Made by a program: the position numbers and the translations under genes | Shown here: one piece after another, positions 45,846-56,031 of the stretch | Position numbering within the stretch: position 1 is the first letter of the stretch | Layout of the letters: every line of letters begins with the position of its first letter | NCBI GenBank assembly: GCA_963772845.1 | Contig: CAVYYW010000016.1 | Location: 169,626 to 233,625, forward strand | Direction of reading: 5' to 3' | DNA from: CAVYYW01 sp963772845 | GTDB taxonomy: Bacteria > Bacillota > Bacilli > Bacillales > Sporolactobacillaceae | DNA length: 64,000 nt | Notes under the pieces: generated by a model | Seen by the model: the letters and a program-made list of their open reading frames with translations, nothing else | Told to the model about the DNA's origin: nothing | The model's database searches: none

Positions 45846-48317
45846 ATGGAAAGAGCTGACCAATACCATGTCTCTTCAATTGCTGAGCCTCATGAAAGTC
45901 TTACACGGCTAAGAAAGTTCACCCACAAGATCACGCGGGCAATGGTTTTAATTTTAACCCATTTTGAAACGTACAGTATGGTGATCGGTTTTTTGCTTGG
46001 ACGTGCTATTATTCTTTCTCAGTTATCCCCATTTTGTCTGCCGTTTTTTGCATGTTTATACTTTCTGAAGAATTCAAGCCGCCTTGTAGCTTTTCTATGT
46101 CTCCTCCTGGGTGCGGCAACTGTCTCTCTGGCTCAGGATGTTTTTGTTCTTCTTTCAATGATTTGCTTTGTCATAATCAGAGCGGTGGCAAACCGGATGT
46201 CACGAGGCCAGCCACTGATAAAACTGCTTCCATTGCTCGTTTTTATCAGCGGGTTTCTTGGAAGGTCGCTGACGGATTATCTTGCAGAGAAAAATGTGCT
46301 GTTCACGAATGTGCTGATGGCATTAGTAGAAGCAAGCTTAAGTGCCTTACTCGTTATGATTTTCATGCAAAGTCTGCCGCTTCTTTCACATAAAATAAGA
46401 AGAAGGCTGCTTAAAAATGAAGAAATGATTTGTTTTGTTATTTTAATTGCGTCAGTTCTCACTGGGACGATTGGGTTTCATATTCAAGGCGTAGCTATGG
46501 AACATGTTCTTTCACGCTATATTGTCCTTATCTTTGCTTATGTTGGAGGAGCGGCCATCGGGGCTACAGTTGGAGTCGTGGTCGGTTTGATTCTCGGCCT
46601 GTCCCATGTCAGCTACCTCTATCAAATGAGTCTGCTCGCTTTTTCGGGCTTGCTGGGGGGGCTGTTAAAAGAAGGAAAGCGCCCGGGTACCGCTTTGGGG
46701 CTGTTGCTTGGCTCTCTTCTAATCGGATTGTACAGCAGAGGGTATGAAGAACTGCCCATGATCCTGATGACATCTCTTTTTTCAATGATCTGCTTCTTTA
46801 TTACGCCTGCTTCATTATTAGAGCGGCTTGCAGCCTACATTCCTGGAACGGCTTCACATTTTCAGCAGCAGCAGCAGTATCTGAAAAAACTTAGAAATGT
46901 TACCGCGGACAGAGTTCAGCAGTTTTCCAGTCTTTTTCAGGTACTGTCAAGCAGCTTCGCGAGACCGATCGAAGAAGACAAAGACCGTGAGCAGGATCTC
47001 TTTCTGAGCAAAGTGACTGAACAAAGCTGTCAGACATGCTTTCGCAAAGAGCAGTGCTGGATACAGCAATTTAATGAAACCTATAAATATATGAATCAGA
47101 TCCGGGAGGAAACCACGCACTCTCCCAAGCTGACAAATCCGGTTTTAAAGAAAAATTGGAAAAATTACTGCCGAAAATCAGATTCGGTTGTCAAACTGAT
47201 TCATGAACAGCAGCAACACTATCAAGAGGAAGTGAAACTAAAACGAAGAGTAAAAGAAAGCCGTCAGCTTGTGGCTGATCAGCTGCTCGGAGTTTCTCAG
47301 GTCATGGAGAGCTTTGCAAATGAGATACAGAAGGAAAAAGAAGCTCATGTGCATCAGGAAGATCTTATCCTCTCTAAACTGCAGTCTGCGGGGTTGGATA
47401 TAGAAAGTGTGGATATATATAGTCTCGAAAAAGGAAAAATAGATATTGAAATGCTGGTTGCGATTGATCAATACGGAGAATGCGAAAAAGTTATTGCGCC
47501 AATCTTATCGGATATTATGGAGGAAACAATTTTTGTAGAGAAAAAAGAAACAGGGACGTTTAACGGGCTTTGCCATGTCACATTTGTTTCTTCCCGTGCC
47601 TTCGATGTGACCGTAGGCGCAGCTCATGTTGCTAAAGGCGGTGGTTTAATTTCTGGAGACCACTACGAAAGTTTTGAACTAAGTGCGGGCACCTATGTGC
47701 TGGCAATAAGTGATGGAATGGGAAGCGGGGAAAGGGCACATTTTGAAAGCGAGGATACATTAAAACTTCTCTCAACCGTCCTTCATTCAGGCATTGATGA
47801 AACCATAGCGATAAAGTCTATTAATTCCATTTTGTCGCTCCGTACCACAGAGGAAATATTCTCGACTCTCGATCTGACTATGATAAATATGCAGGAAGCA
47901 ACAGCAAAATTCTTGAAAGTTGGAACAAACCCAAGCTTTATTAAAAGAGGGGATCAGGTACAAATAATTGAAACGGGCAACCTCCCTATGGGGATGGTTA
48001 AGGACTTTGATATTGATGTGACGCAACAGCAGCTAAAAGCAGGAGATATATTGATTATGATGAGCGATGGTGTCTTTGAAGGTCCTCGCCATATTCAAAA
48101 TAAAGAAATATGGATGCGCCGGAAAATTAAAGAACTTGAAACCGAACATCCGCAGGACATTGCTGATTTATTATTAGAAGAAGTGATTCGTGCGAGGGGC
48201 GGGGAAATCGATGATGACATGACAGTGCTAGTTTCTAAAATTCAGCATCATACGCCTGAATGGTCAGTAATCTCGACGTATACGAATGGCGAATATATTC
48301 AGCAGCAAGCTCAATAA
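45846..48317 (+). CDS. spoIIE: Stage II sporulation protein E
   Basis: SpoIIE, 823 aa, a membrane PP2C-type phosphatase that dephosphorylates SpoIIAA to release sigma-F and helps build the polar septum with FtsZ. About ten membrane helices fill residues 40-330. A central region (about 330-590) interacts with FtsZ. The phosphatase follows, with SDGMGSGERA (about 621-630), SDGVFEGP (about 739) and DDDMTVLV (about 795-802) supplying metal ligands. AAAGGT-type ribosome-binding site is weak (GGGTGGTG before the ATG). Full length. Confidence 0.97.
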   Translation: MERADQYHVSSIAEPHESLTRLRKFTHKITRAMVLILTHFETYSMVIGFLLGRAIILSQLSPFCLPFFACLYFLKNSSRLVAFLCLLLGAATVSLAQDVFVLLSMICFVIIRAVANRMSRGQPLIKLLPLLVFISGFLGRSLTDYLAEKNVLFTNVLMALVEASLSALLVMIFMQSLPLLSHKIRRRLLKNEEMICFVILIASVLTGTIGFHIQGVAMEHVLSRYIVLIFAYVGGAAIGATVGVVVGLILGLSHVSYLYQMSLLAFSGLLGGLLKEGKRPGTALGLLLGSLLIGLYSRGYEELPMILMTSLFSMICFFITPASLLERLAAYIPGTASHFQQQQQYLKKLRNVTADRVQQFSSLFQVLSSSFARPIEEDKDREQDLFLSKVTEQSCQTCFRKEQCWIQQFNETYKYMNQIREETTHSPKLTNPVLKKNWKNYCRKSDSVVKLIHEQQQHYQEEVKLKRRVKESRQLVADQLLGVSQVMESFANEIQKEKEAHVHQEDLILSKLQSAGLDIESVDIYSLEKGKIDIEMLVAIDQYGECEKVIAPILSDIMEETIFVEKKETGTFNGLCHVTFVSSRAFDVTVGAAHVAKGGGLISGDHYESFELSAGTYVLAISDGMGSGERAHFESEDTLKLLSTVLHSGIDETIAIKSINSILSLRTTEEIFSTLDLTMINMQEATAKFLKVGTNPSFIKRGDQVQIIETGNLPMGMVKDFDIDVTQQQLKAGDILIMMSDGVFEGPRHIQNKEIWMRRKIKELETEHPQDIADLLLEEVIRARGGEIDDDMTVLVSKIQHHTPEWSVISTYTNGEYIQQQAQ

Positions 48318-48383
48318 ACAGAGTATAAAACCCCTTGAAGCTGGCAAGGCTTGTGGTAAAACGACTGAGGGGCTGACACGAAA

Positions 48384-49148
48384 ATGAAGACGGGGAAATT
48401 AAAGCAATTATTACTAATTACAGATGGCTGTTCAAATCAGGGTGAGAACCCTGTAGGTGTGGCCCGAAAAGCCCGTGAAAAGGGCATCACAGTGAATGTT
48501 ATTGGAATAATGGATGCTGCATCTAAAGACCATGGAGGGATACATGAGGTCGAAGAGATTGCCAGATCAGGCGGCGGAATGAGTCGCATTGTTCAGCTTG
48601 AAGAACTTAGTCAGACGGTTCAAATGGTAACAAGACAGGCAATGTCTGAAACTATAAAAGGTGTTATTAATCAGGAGCTGCAGCAAATATTAGGTGATGA
48701 AGCATCTGTTGAAACACTTCACCCTGAAAAAAGAGATCAAATTGTTGAGGTCATTGATGACCTTGGGGAGTCTATACATCTTGACCTTTGTGTGCTTGTG
48801 GATGCGAGTGCGAGTATGAAGCCTAAGCTGAAGGAGGTTGAAGAAGCTCTGACAGATCTAACGTTAAGTCTATCATCAAGGGAGGGATCCAATAACTATT
48901 GTTTGTATTCATTTCCCGGGAAAAGAAAGACGACTGAATGCCTTTTGAAATGGACACCGCAGTTTAGCCGGTTTCATCGTTACTTTAATAAACTCTCTCC
49001 ATCGGGATTAACACCAACGGGTCCTGCACTGCAAGAAGTCATGCTTAGCTTTGAGGAGGATCACAGGGAAGGAGAGTTGAGTGAGTATGACAGCCTCCCG
49101 TACAGCAGCGACACAGACTTTACCGAATGGAACGAAAATATACGGTAA
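48384..49148 (+). CDS. yabS: von Willebrand factor A-like protein YabS
   Basis: YabS, 254 aa. Two vWA-like segments are seen: LLLITDGCSNQGENP near residue 9, and the MIDAS DASAS in VLVDASASMKPKL (about 138-150). The TDG-type segment usually follows the DxSxS strand in vWA domains, so their order here is reversed, as it also is in B. subtilis YabS. Role unknown, expressed with the serine kinase yabT, which it overlaps by 68 nt. GAGGGG precedes the ATG. Confidence 0.9.
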   Translation: MKTGKLKQLLLITDGCSNQGENPVGVARKAREKGITVNVIGIMDAASKDHGGIHEVEEIARSGGGMSRIVQLEELSQTVQMVTRQAMSETIKGVINQELQQILGDEASVETLHPEKRDQIVEVIDDLGESIHLDLCVLVDASASMKPKLKEVEEALTDLTLSLSSREGSNNYCLYSFPGKRKTTECLLKWTPQFSRFHRYFNKLSPSGLTPTGPALQEVMLSFEEDHREGELSEYDSLPYSSDTDFTEWNENIR

Positions 49149-50049
49149 ATGGCATCATCATACCTACCATATTATCGCTTATATTGGACACGGGACACAG
49201 GGTGATGTTTATCTGGCCCGTTCTGATCAAGGCTACGTTGCCTTAAAGTTCCCCCGCGAGCAGTCTGTATTAAGTATGGAAATGAACGTTCTTAGACATC
49301 TTAAGAAGGTCCAGGGTATTAACCGGGGGCCTTCTTTATTTGAAGTTGACGATTGGGAAAATGAGCAGTGCGTTCATGCCTTCTATGTTATGGATTATAT
49401 ACAAGGGGTGTCATTTGAAGATTTTACAACAACGAAGGGGTTTGAATGGTCTTGCGTATTAATGGTACAGCTTCTAGGAGAGTTGAAAATTCTTCATCAA
49501 GCTGGCTGGGTATTTGGCGATTTAAAACCTGAAAATCTCATTGTAGAACAGCCCCAACCTTATCTAAGATGGCTCGACCCAGGGGGGATCACAAAAATTA
49601 ATCGCTCTGTGCGTGAGTATTCGTCACTTTACGATCGAGGGTTTTGGAAAATGGGTTCCCGAAAGGCAGAACCTTCTTATGATTTGTTTGCTGTTGCTAT
49701 GATTATTATCGGCACAGCGATCGGTCACAAATGGGACAAAAATAATCAAGGCAACCCCGCATACCTCTTCTCCCTTATTCGGAAAAAACCCAAGCTGCTT
49801 CCTTACAGGCCTGTTTTAGAAAAGGCAATAAAGGGGAAATATGAGTGTGCACTAGTTATGAAAAAAGAATTGCTTCACATATTAAGTGAAACCAAACATC
49901 ATTCCAAACGTACAATAGTACAACCCGTTCTTTCTCGCATGGACACCAAACGAAAAAAACGCCGTAGAAGCAGTTTTGGCAAGGTGGCACTGGTTATGTT
50001 CACTGTCAGTGTTAGTATATTGGTTTTTTTATACCTTTCGAACTGGTGA
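49081..50049 (+). CDS. yabT: DNA-sensing Ser/Thr kinase YabT
   Basis: YabT, 322 aa, a Hanks-type kinase of sporulation that phosphorylates RecA and other targets when bound to DNA. The Gly loop is GHGTQGDVYLA, the Lys in YVALKF, and the catalytic loop FGDLKPENLI with LDPGG in place of DFG. A basic stretch (DTKRKKRRRSS, DNA binding) and a C-terminal membrane helix (VALVMFTVSVSILVFLYL) end the protein. GTG start with GGAAGGAG upstream, inside yabS. Slightly shorter than B. subtilis YabT. Confidence 0.92.
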   Translation: MSMTASRTAATQTLPNGTKIYGKWHHHTYHIIAYIGHGTQGDVYLARSDQGYVALKFPREQSVLSMEMNVLRHLKKVQGINRGPSLFEVDDWENEQCVHAFYVMDYIQGVSFEDFTTTKGFEWSCVLMVQLLGELKILHQAGWVFGDLKPENLIVEQPQPYLRWLDPGGITKINRSVREYSSLYDRGFWKMGSRKAEPSYDLFAVAMIIIGTAIGHKWDKNNQGNPAYLFSLIRKKPKLLPYRPVLEKAIKGKYECALVMKKELLHILSETKHHSKRTIVQPVLSRMDTKRKKRRRSSFGKVALVMFTVSVSILVFLYLSNW

Positions 50050-50159
50050 GAGCGAATTGTGACTTTTTTGAGAACGTTAGGGGTATTGTTTGACACAGAC
50101 CCTTATTTTTCTCTATCCTACACTTATATCAATGTCACTTTGTAAAGGATGACGAAGGA

Positions 50160-51590
50160 TTGAATCAGGCGGTTGAAAGGTTCATTTACAGGCATCACCT
50201 TTTGGTTCCTCATGCGACAATTGTAGTAGGAGTTTCAGGGGGTCCTGACTCAATGGCGCTGCTGCATTTCTTAAATTGCAATAAAGAGAAGTGGGGAGTA
50301 ACGCTTATTGCCTGCTGTGTGGATCATATGCTGAGAGGTAAGGCATCATCAGAAGATGTTGTTTTCGTATCTGAATACTGCCAAAATAATGGCATTCTTT
50401 TTCAATCGGAACAAGCAGATGTTCCTGCCTATAAAGAGAACCATCAGGTTGGAACACAGGAAGCTGCAAGAGCCTGCCGCTATAAAGTGTTCGAAGATGT
50501 GATGAAAAAGTATAACGCCGGAATCCTTGCTCTTGGTCATCACGGGGATGACCAGGTTGAAACGATGCTCATGCAGCAGACAAGAGGTCAGATGGGTTTT
50601 TACGGAACAGGCATTCCTGTTAAGAGGGCATTTGCCGGGGGTTCTATTATCAGACCTTTATTAACGATTACAAAACAAGAAATTGAAGACTACTGCGCAG
50701 CAGAAAATATTATTCCAAGAAGAGATCTTAGCAATCATTCAGATCATTATACCCGAAACAGATTCAGAAAAAATATCCTCCCTTTTTTGAAACAAGAAAA
50801 TCCACAGGTGCATCTCAGGTTTCAGCAGGAAAGTGAACAACGGACTGAAGACCAGAGATTGTTGATGGCATTAGCCAAGGAAGCTTATAATCAGGTTGTG
50901 CTTGAGGAAACCGAGAATGGTATTCGCTTCTCGGCGGAAAAACTCCAAAAGGCTCCTCTTTCTTTACAAAGAAGGATAATTCATCTAATATTAAACTATC
51001 TTTACTTAGCAACACCCGGACATGCAAATCACCAGACCGTACATATTGATTCCTTTATACAGTGGCTGCAGGATGACCATACAACCGGTCAGTTTCACCT
51101 GCCCCATGGCTTGGTTATCAGAAGGTCTTATAAAGTATGTTATGCCTCTTTTAAAAAGGCCGGATCATCACATTCATATACAAAAACCCTCAACATACCA
51201 GGCAGAACGGATTTTCCTGAAGGCGCCATCGTGGCAAAGGTAACCGACGCTGCAAATGATGACGGCAGTTCAAAAGGAAAGAACGTCTGTATATGCGATT
51301 ATGATAAGCTTTTAACGCCATTGACGGTACGTACACGTCACCCTGGCGACAGTATGAGGCCAAAAGGGCTCGGCGGGTCCCAAAAATTAAAAAAGATATT
51401 TATTAATGAAAAGGTGGACCCTGAAGGCCGGGACAAATGGCCGGTTGTTACGGATAGCGAAGGCGGGGTTCTTTGGCTGCCCGGACTCAAGTACAGTGAA
51501 AAAACGGCCATTAACGATCAAACGAAAACTTTTTTATTTTTAACTTATATATCTAATGAGGAGCTTGGAGGCTTACATCATGAAGAATGA
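50160..51590 (+). CDS. tilS: tRNA(Ile)-lysidine synthase
   Basis: TilS, 476 aa, converts C34 of the CAU-anticodon tRNA-Ile to lysidine, an essential decoding step. The PP-loop SGGPDS is at 26-31, with the C-terminal substrate domain holding TRHPGDSMRPKG. The start is TTG, with AAGGATGACGAAGGA just upstream. It overlaps hprT by 11 nt, the arrangement of B. subtilis. Confidence 0.95.
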   Translation: MNQAVERFIYRHHLLVPHATIVVGVSGGPDSMALLHFLNCNKEKWGVTLIACCVDHMLRGKASSEDVVFVSEYCQNNGILFQSEQADVPAYKENHQVGTQEAARACRYKVFEDVMKKYNAGILALGHHGDDQVETMLMQQTRGQMGFYGTGIPVKRAFAGGSIIRPLLTITKQEIEDYCAAENIIPRRDLSNHSDHYTRNRFRKNILPFLKQENPQVHLRFQQESEQRTEDQRLLMALAKEAYNQVVLEETENGIRFSAEKLQKAPLSLQRRIIHLILNYLYLATPGHANHQTVHIDSFIQWLQDDHTTGQFHLPHGLVIRRSYKVCYASFKKAGSSHSYTKTLNIPGRTDFPEGAIVAKVTDAANDDGSSKGKNVCICDYDKLLTPLTVRTRHPGDSMRPKGLGGSQKLKKIFINEKVDPEGRDKWPVVTDSEGGVLWLPGLKYSEKTAINDQTKTFLFLTYISNEELGGLHHEE

Positions 51591-52119
51591 TTTAGAGGAA
51601 ATACTTTTTACAGAAGAAGATATACTGAAAAAGGTGGCAGAATTAGGCGGAGAGTTATCACAAGAGTATTCAGATCGGTTTCCCCTTGTAATTGGTGTAC
51701 TAAAAGGGGCCATGCCATTTATGGCTGATTTGATTAAGCGGATGCCCATTCATTTAGAGATTGATTTTATGGATGTATCTAGCTACGGCAATTCAACCGT
51801 CTCGTCTGGTGAGGTTAAAATTATTAAAGACCTGGATACTTCAGTTGAAGGGCGCGACATTCTCATTGTCGAAGATATTATTGACAGTGGGTTAACACTA
51901 AGCTACCTGGTTGATTTGTTTAAATACCGCAAAGCCAAATCAATTAAAATTGTTACCCTTCTTGATAAACCAACAGGCAGAAAGGTAGATCTTGTACCGG
52001 ATACGGCCGGGTTTATCGTTCCGGACGCATTTCTGGTCGGGTATGGACTGGATTTCGCTGAAAAGTACCGTAACCTCCCTCATATCGGCATTCTTAAGCC
52101 TGCGATCTATGAGAGGTAA
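51580..52119 (+). CDS. hprT: Hypoxanthine-guanine phosphoribosyltransferase
   Basis: HprT, 179 aa, salvages hypoxanthine and guanine with PRPP. The PRPP motif ILIVEDIIDSGLT is at 94-106. The ATG at 51580, with TTGGAGG 6-7 nt upstream, lies inside the end of tilS; an earlier in-frame start is rejected. In B. subtilis HprT with TilS also regulates ftsH. Full length. Confidence 0.96.
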   Translation: MKNDLEEILFTEEDILKKVAELGGELSQEYSDRFPLVIGVLKGAMPFMADLIKRMPIHLEIDFMDVSSYGNSTVSSGEVKIIKDLDTSVEGRDILIVEDIIDSGLTLSYLVDLFKYRKAKSIKIVTLLDKPTGRKVDLVPDTAGFIVPDAFLVGYGLDFAEKYRNLPHIGILKPAIYER

Positions 52120-52190
52120 TTAGTTGTGACAATGAAAAACAGTATGATACTATTAAATATGGTTTCTTTTAATGTGGGAGGAGGTCAGAG

Positions 52191-54146
52191 ATGAATCGAA
52201 TATTTAAATACACTTTTGTATATTTACTTATATTTGTAGCGATTATCGGTGTTGTCAGCTTCTTCGCTCATTCCAACACGGAAGTTCATTCATTGAGTTA
52301 CAGCGATTTTGAACAGCACTTGACAAAGGGGGACGTAAAAAGTCTCACGCTGCAGCCAGAGGGCAGTGTTTATGTGGCTACAGGTCAGCTTGATAGTTAT
52401 GACAAGAATACGACCTTTAAAACATATGTGCCGCCAAACGAAAAAGCCATTGATCAGGTAAGAACGATGGCCAAATCAACAGATGTTGATTTCAAGCCTC
52501 AGCAACAAACAAGCGGATGGGTAAGTTTTCTAACCTCAATTATTCCGTTTGTCATTATTTTTATTCTATTCTTCTTCCTTCTTAATCAAGCTCAGGGCGG
52601 CGGCGGCCGTGTTATGAACTTTGGTAAAAGTAAGGCAAGGCTTTATAACGAAGAAAAGAAAAAGGTCACTTTTAAAGATGTGGCCGGTGCAGATGAAGAG
52701 AAACAAGAGCTTGTGGAAATTGTTGACTTCCTGAAGGATCCGAGAAAGTTCTCTACCTTAGGGGCAAGAATTCCAAAAGGTGTGCTGCTTGTAGGGCCTC
52801 CAGGAACAGGTAAAACATTGCTCGCACGGGCTGTAGCCGGTGAAGCAGGCGTGCCGTTTTTCTCAATAAGCGGTTCTGACTTTGTTGAGATGTTTGTTGG
52901 TGTCGGTGCCTCACGTGTGCGTGATTTGTTTGAAAACGCAAAGAAAAACGCAGCTTGTATTATTTTTATAGATGAAATTGATGCGGTTGGCCGTCAGCGT
53001 GGTGCTGGTCTTGGCGGAGGTCATGACGAGCGCGAACAAACATTGAACCAGCTGCTCGTAGAAATGGATGGTTTTGGAGCAAACGAAGGAATCATCATTA
53101 TTGCTGCAACCAACCGTCCAGATATTCTGGATCCAGCACTATTAAGACCTGGACGTTTTGACAGACAGATCCCTGTTGGCAGACCGGATCTTGTCGGCCG
53201 TGAAGCAGTGCTTCGCGTTCATGCGCGGAATAAACCAATTTCTAAATCAATTGATCTCAAAACTGTTGCGAAACTTACGCCAGGCTTTACAGGAGCAGAC
53301 CTTGAAAACCTTCTTAATGAAGCGGCGTTAGTTGCAGCACGGACGAATAAAGATCATATTGAAATGGACGATATTGACGAAGCTGTCGAACGGGTTATAG
53401 CAGGTCCTGCTAAAAAATCTCGTGTTATCTCCAAAAAAGAAAGAAATATTGTTGCTTATCATGAGTCAGGACATACAGTTGTCGGGTTAAACCTAAACAG
53501 TGCGGAAACGGTTCATAAAGTAACGGTGGTTCCACGTGGTCAAGCAGGCGGCTACGCTGTCTCTTTACCGAAAGAAGACCGGTATTTTATGACCAAACCG
53601 GAATTGCTTGAGAAAATCATCGGACTGCTTGGTGGCCGTGTTGCTGAAGAGATAACGTTCGGCGAAGCGAGCACAGGAGCAAGCAACGACTTCCAGCGTG
53701 CAACAGGAATAGCTAGGAAAATGGTTACTGAATTTGGGATGAGTGAAAAGCTTGGACCGATGCAGTTCGGACAGAATGACAGCGGTCAGGTTTTCCTTGG
53801 ACGTGATATTCAGAATGAACCTAATTACAGTGATGCGATAGCTTATGAAATCGACCGAGAAGTTCAAGCGATCATCAAAGACTGCTATGAGCGCTGTAAA
53901 CAGATTCTTACAAAAGATAAAGATAAACTCGAATTGATTGCCCAGACACTGCTTGATGTGGAAACACTTGAAGCAGATCAAATCAAGTCATTATATGAGA
54001 CCGGTGAATTGGTTGAAGCAAACAAGAACAAATATGCAACGGAAGATGATGCTGAAGTTAAAGTCAACATCCATAAAAAAGAAAACGAACCTCAGCTTCC
54101 TCCAACATCACCTGATAAAAATGATGATGACGATTCGAAATTGTAA
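52191..54146 (+). CDS. ftsH: ATP-dependent zinc metalloprotease FtsH
   Basis: FtsH, 651 aa, a membrane AAA+ protease for misfolded membrane proteins and regulators such as Spo0E. Two membrane helices (about 7-25 and 112-132) flank an extracytoplasmic domain. Walker A GPPGTGKT is at 202-209, the SRH near 310, and the zinc motif HESGH at 424-428. The tail is acidic and Pro-rich. GGAGGAGG precedes the ATG. It is followed by its own terminator. Confidence 0.98.
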   Translation: MNRIFKYTFVYLLIFVAIIGVVSFFAHSNTEVHSLSYSDFEQHLTKGDVKSLTLQPEGSVYVATGQLDSYDKNTTFKTYVPPNEKAIDQVRTMAKSTDVDFKPQQQTSGWVSFLTSIIPFVIIFILFFFLLNQAQGGGGRVMNFGKSKARLYNEEKKKVTFKDVAGADEEKQELVEIVDFLKDPRKFSTLGARIPKGVLLVGPPGTGKTLLARAVAGEAGVPFFSISGSDFVEMFVGVGASRVRDLFENAKKNAACIIFIDEIDAVGRQRGAGLGGGHDEREQTLNQLLVEMDGFGANEGIIIIAATNRPDILDPALLRPGRFDRQIPVGRPDLVGREAVLRVHARNKPISKSIDLKTVAKLTPGFTGADLENLLNEAALVAARTNKDHIEMDDIDEAVERVIAGPAKKSRVISKKERNIVAYHESGHTVVGLNLNSAETVHKVTVVPRGQAGGYAVSLPKEDRYFMTKPELLEKIIGLLGGRVAEEITFGEASTGASNDFQRATGIARKMVTEFGMSEKLGPMQFGQNDSGQVFLGRDIQNEPNYSDAIAYEIDREVQAIIKDCYERCKQILTKDKDKLELIAQTLLDVETLEADQIKSLYETGELVEANKNKYATEDDAEVKVNIHKKENEPQLPPTSPDKNDDDDSKL

Positions 54147-54155
54147 TAAGATGAA

Positions 54156-54185
54156 GGCCTCCATAATAACTGGAGGCTTTTTCTT
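54156..54185 (+). terminator. ftsH terminator
   Basis: GCCTCC-ATAATAACT-GGAGGC hairpin followed by TTTTTC. Confidence 0.8.
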
Positions 54186-54278
54186 TTTTTGCAGAAGATG
54201 CTTAACGTTGGTTGTTGCGCGAGGGTTGTGATAAGATATAAGCGTTTTTAAGAAAAAGGATAGTATGGTGATTAAAAA

Positions 54279-55055
54279 ATGATTTTTGTCTGCGATGTAG
54301 GAAATACAAATATAGTACTCGGGCTTTACGATCGGGATCATCTCGATTATCACTGGCGGATATCGACTGACCGTAATAAAACTGAGGATGAATTCGGAAT
54401 GGTCATTAAAGACTTGTTTATGCACGAAGAACTCGATTTTTCTGTGGTGAGCGGGATTATTATTTCATCGGTCGTCCCTTCAATCATGTTCTCTCTGGAG
54501 AGAATGTGTCATAAGTATTTCAATCAAAAACCGGTTATCGTTGGGCCAGGAATCAGGACCGGACTGAACTTAAAGTATGATAACCCAAAAGAGATCGGTG
54601 CAGACAGGATTGTTAATGCTGTTGCTGCGACGCATTTTTATAAGGGACCTATGATTATTATCGATTTTGGCACGGCTACAACATATTGTTATGTTGATGA
54701 ATCAGGGCATTACATTGGTGGTGCCATTGCGCCGGGAATTAACATTTCCACTGAAGCCCTCTATAAGCAAGCATCTAAGCTCCCAAGAATAGAAATCAGT
54801 AAACCGCCGCATATCGTTGGACGAAATACCATCAATGCGATGCAGTCAGGAATCGTATACGGCTATGTCGGGCAAGTTGAAGGTATCGTAAAACGAATGA
54901 AAAAACAGGCGGTAAAGGATCCAGTGGTGATTGCTACAGGTGGGTTAGCGCCTTTAATTGCAAAAGAGACAGATGTGATTAATCATATTGATACTTTTCT
55001 TACCTTAAAAGGTCTTTATTTAATTTATCAACGAAACAAACATCATAAGGAGTGA
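54279..55055 (+). CDS. coaX: Type III pantothenate kinase CoaX
   Basis: CoaX, 258 aa, phosphorylates pantothenate in CoA synthesis, ASKHA fold. Conserved DVGNTN (6-11), GADRI near residue 107 and IIDFGTATTY (about 127-136) are present. The start is ATG with AAGGATAG upstream. It precedes hslO, overlapping or abutting its start, as in B. subtilis. Confidence 0.95.
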   Translation: MIFVCDVGNTNIVLGLYDRDHLDYHWRISTDRNKTEDEFGMVIKDLFMHEELDFSVVSGIIISSVVPSIMFSLERMCHKYFNQKPVIVGPGIRTGLNLKYDNPKEIGADRIVNAVAATHFYKGPMIIIDFGTATTYCYVDESGHYIGGAIAPGINISTEALYKQASKLPRIEISKPPHIVGRNTINAMQSGIVYGYVGQVEGIVKRMKKQAVKDPVVIATGGLAPLIAKETDVINHIDTFLTLKGLYLIYQRNKHHKE

Positions 55056-55060
55056 AGGAT

Positions 55061-55948
55061 ATGTCAGATTATCTTATTAAGGCATTGGCGCTGGATGGTC
55101 AGTTAAGTGTCCATGCTATTCAAAGTACAGAAATGATTAATGAGGCACAGCGCCGGCATAACACTTGGCCAACAGCATCTGCTGCACTGGGACGTACAAT
55201 GACTGTCGGAACAATGATGGGGGCTCAGCTTAAAGGGGATACGAAGTTAACCATAACAATAGAAGGCGGAGGCCCAATTGGCGCTATTATTGTGGATGCT
55301 AATGCTGAAGGTGAAACACGCGGCTACGTCAGTCAGCCCCAGGTTCATTTTGATCTTAATGAAAAAGGGAAACTGGATGTTCGAAGGGCGGTAGGAACCG
55401 AGGGATTCTTAAGTATTGTAAAGGATCTTGGAATGAGAGAAAATTTCACAGGACGTGTTCCGATTGTATCGGGGGAAATTGGCGAGGATTTCACCTATTA
55501 TTTTGCTAAATCTGAACAGATCCCTTCTGCAGTAGCGGTTGGTGTGCTTGTTAACCCTGATAATTCAATTAAAGCCTCTGGTGGATTTATCATTCAGGTT
55601 ATGCCTGGCGCAAGTGATGAAGTTATAGAACTGGTCGAAAACCGGTTAAGTGAAATGCCGCCAGTATCACGATTGATTGATGGAGGAGATACTCCAGAAG
55701 ATCTGCTGTTTAGACTTTTCGGAGAGAATAATTATAAAATCCTTGAGAAAATGCCGATTTCCTTCAAATGTCAGTGCTCGAAGGAAAAAGTAGGAACAGC
55801 CCTGATCGGTTTAGGTAAAGAAGAGATTCAGGCTATGATCGATGAAGATCACGGTGCGGAAGCAAGCTGCCATTTTTGCCGGGAGACTTATCATTTTAGT
55901 GAAGAAGACCTGTCTGAAGTGATAAATAGCATTGATGCAATTCAATAA
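55061..55948 (+). CDS. hslO: 33-kDa chaperonin Hsp33
   Basis: Hsp33, 295 aa, a redox-activated chaperone. The N-terminal domain carries WPTASAALGRT and GGGPIGAI stretches. The C-terminal zinc switch is C237-x-C239 and C270-x2-C273. The ATG at 55061 has AAGGAG/GAAGGA upstream; an earlier in-frame GTG at 55052 overlaps coaX and is less likely. The yacD (prsA-like) gene that follows hslO in B. subtilis is absent. Confidence 0.95.
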   Translation: MSDYLIKALALDGQLSVHAIQSTEMINEAQRRHNTWPTASAALGRTMTVGTMMGAQLKGDTKLTITIEGGGPIGAIIVDANAEGETRGYVSQPQVHFDLNEKGKLDVRRAVGTEGFLSIVKDLGMRENFTGRVPIVSGEIGEDFTYYFAKSEQIPSAVAVGVLVNPDNSIKASGGFIIQVMPGASDEVIELVENRLSEMPPVSRLIDGGDTPEDLLFRLFGENNYKILEKMPISFKCQCSKEKVGTALIGLGKEEIQAMIDEDHGAEASCHFCRETYHFSEEDLSEVINSIDAIQ

Positions 55949-55949
55949 A

Positions 55950-56013
55950 TTGACAGAGAAGTTTGAAATTGATACGATACAATTAGTATAAATCCAAGTA
56001 TTCTTATAAGAAT
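55950..56013 (+). promoter_or_regulatory. cysK promoter and downstream palindrome
   Basis: TTGACA (55950-55955), 17-bp spacer, TACGAT (55973-55978) form a sigma-A promoter. A perfect 14-bp palindrome ATTCTTATAAGAAT (56000-56013) follows just before the ribosome-binding site, and may be an operator, for example for a cysteine regulator. The operator role is inference. Confidence 0.6.
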
Positions 56014-56031
56014 TAGACTGGAGGCGTTCGA

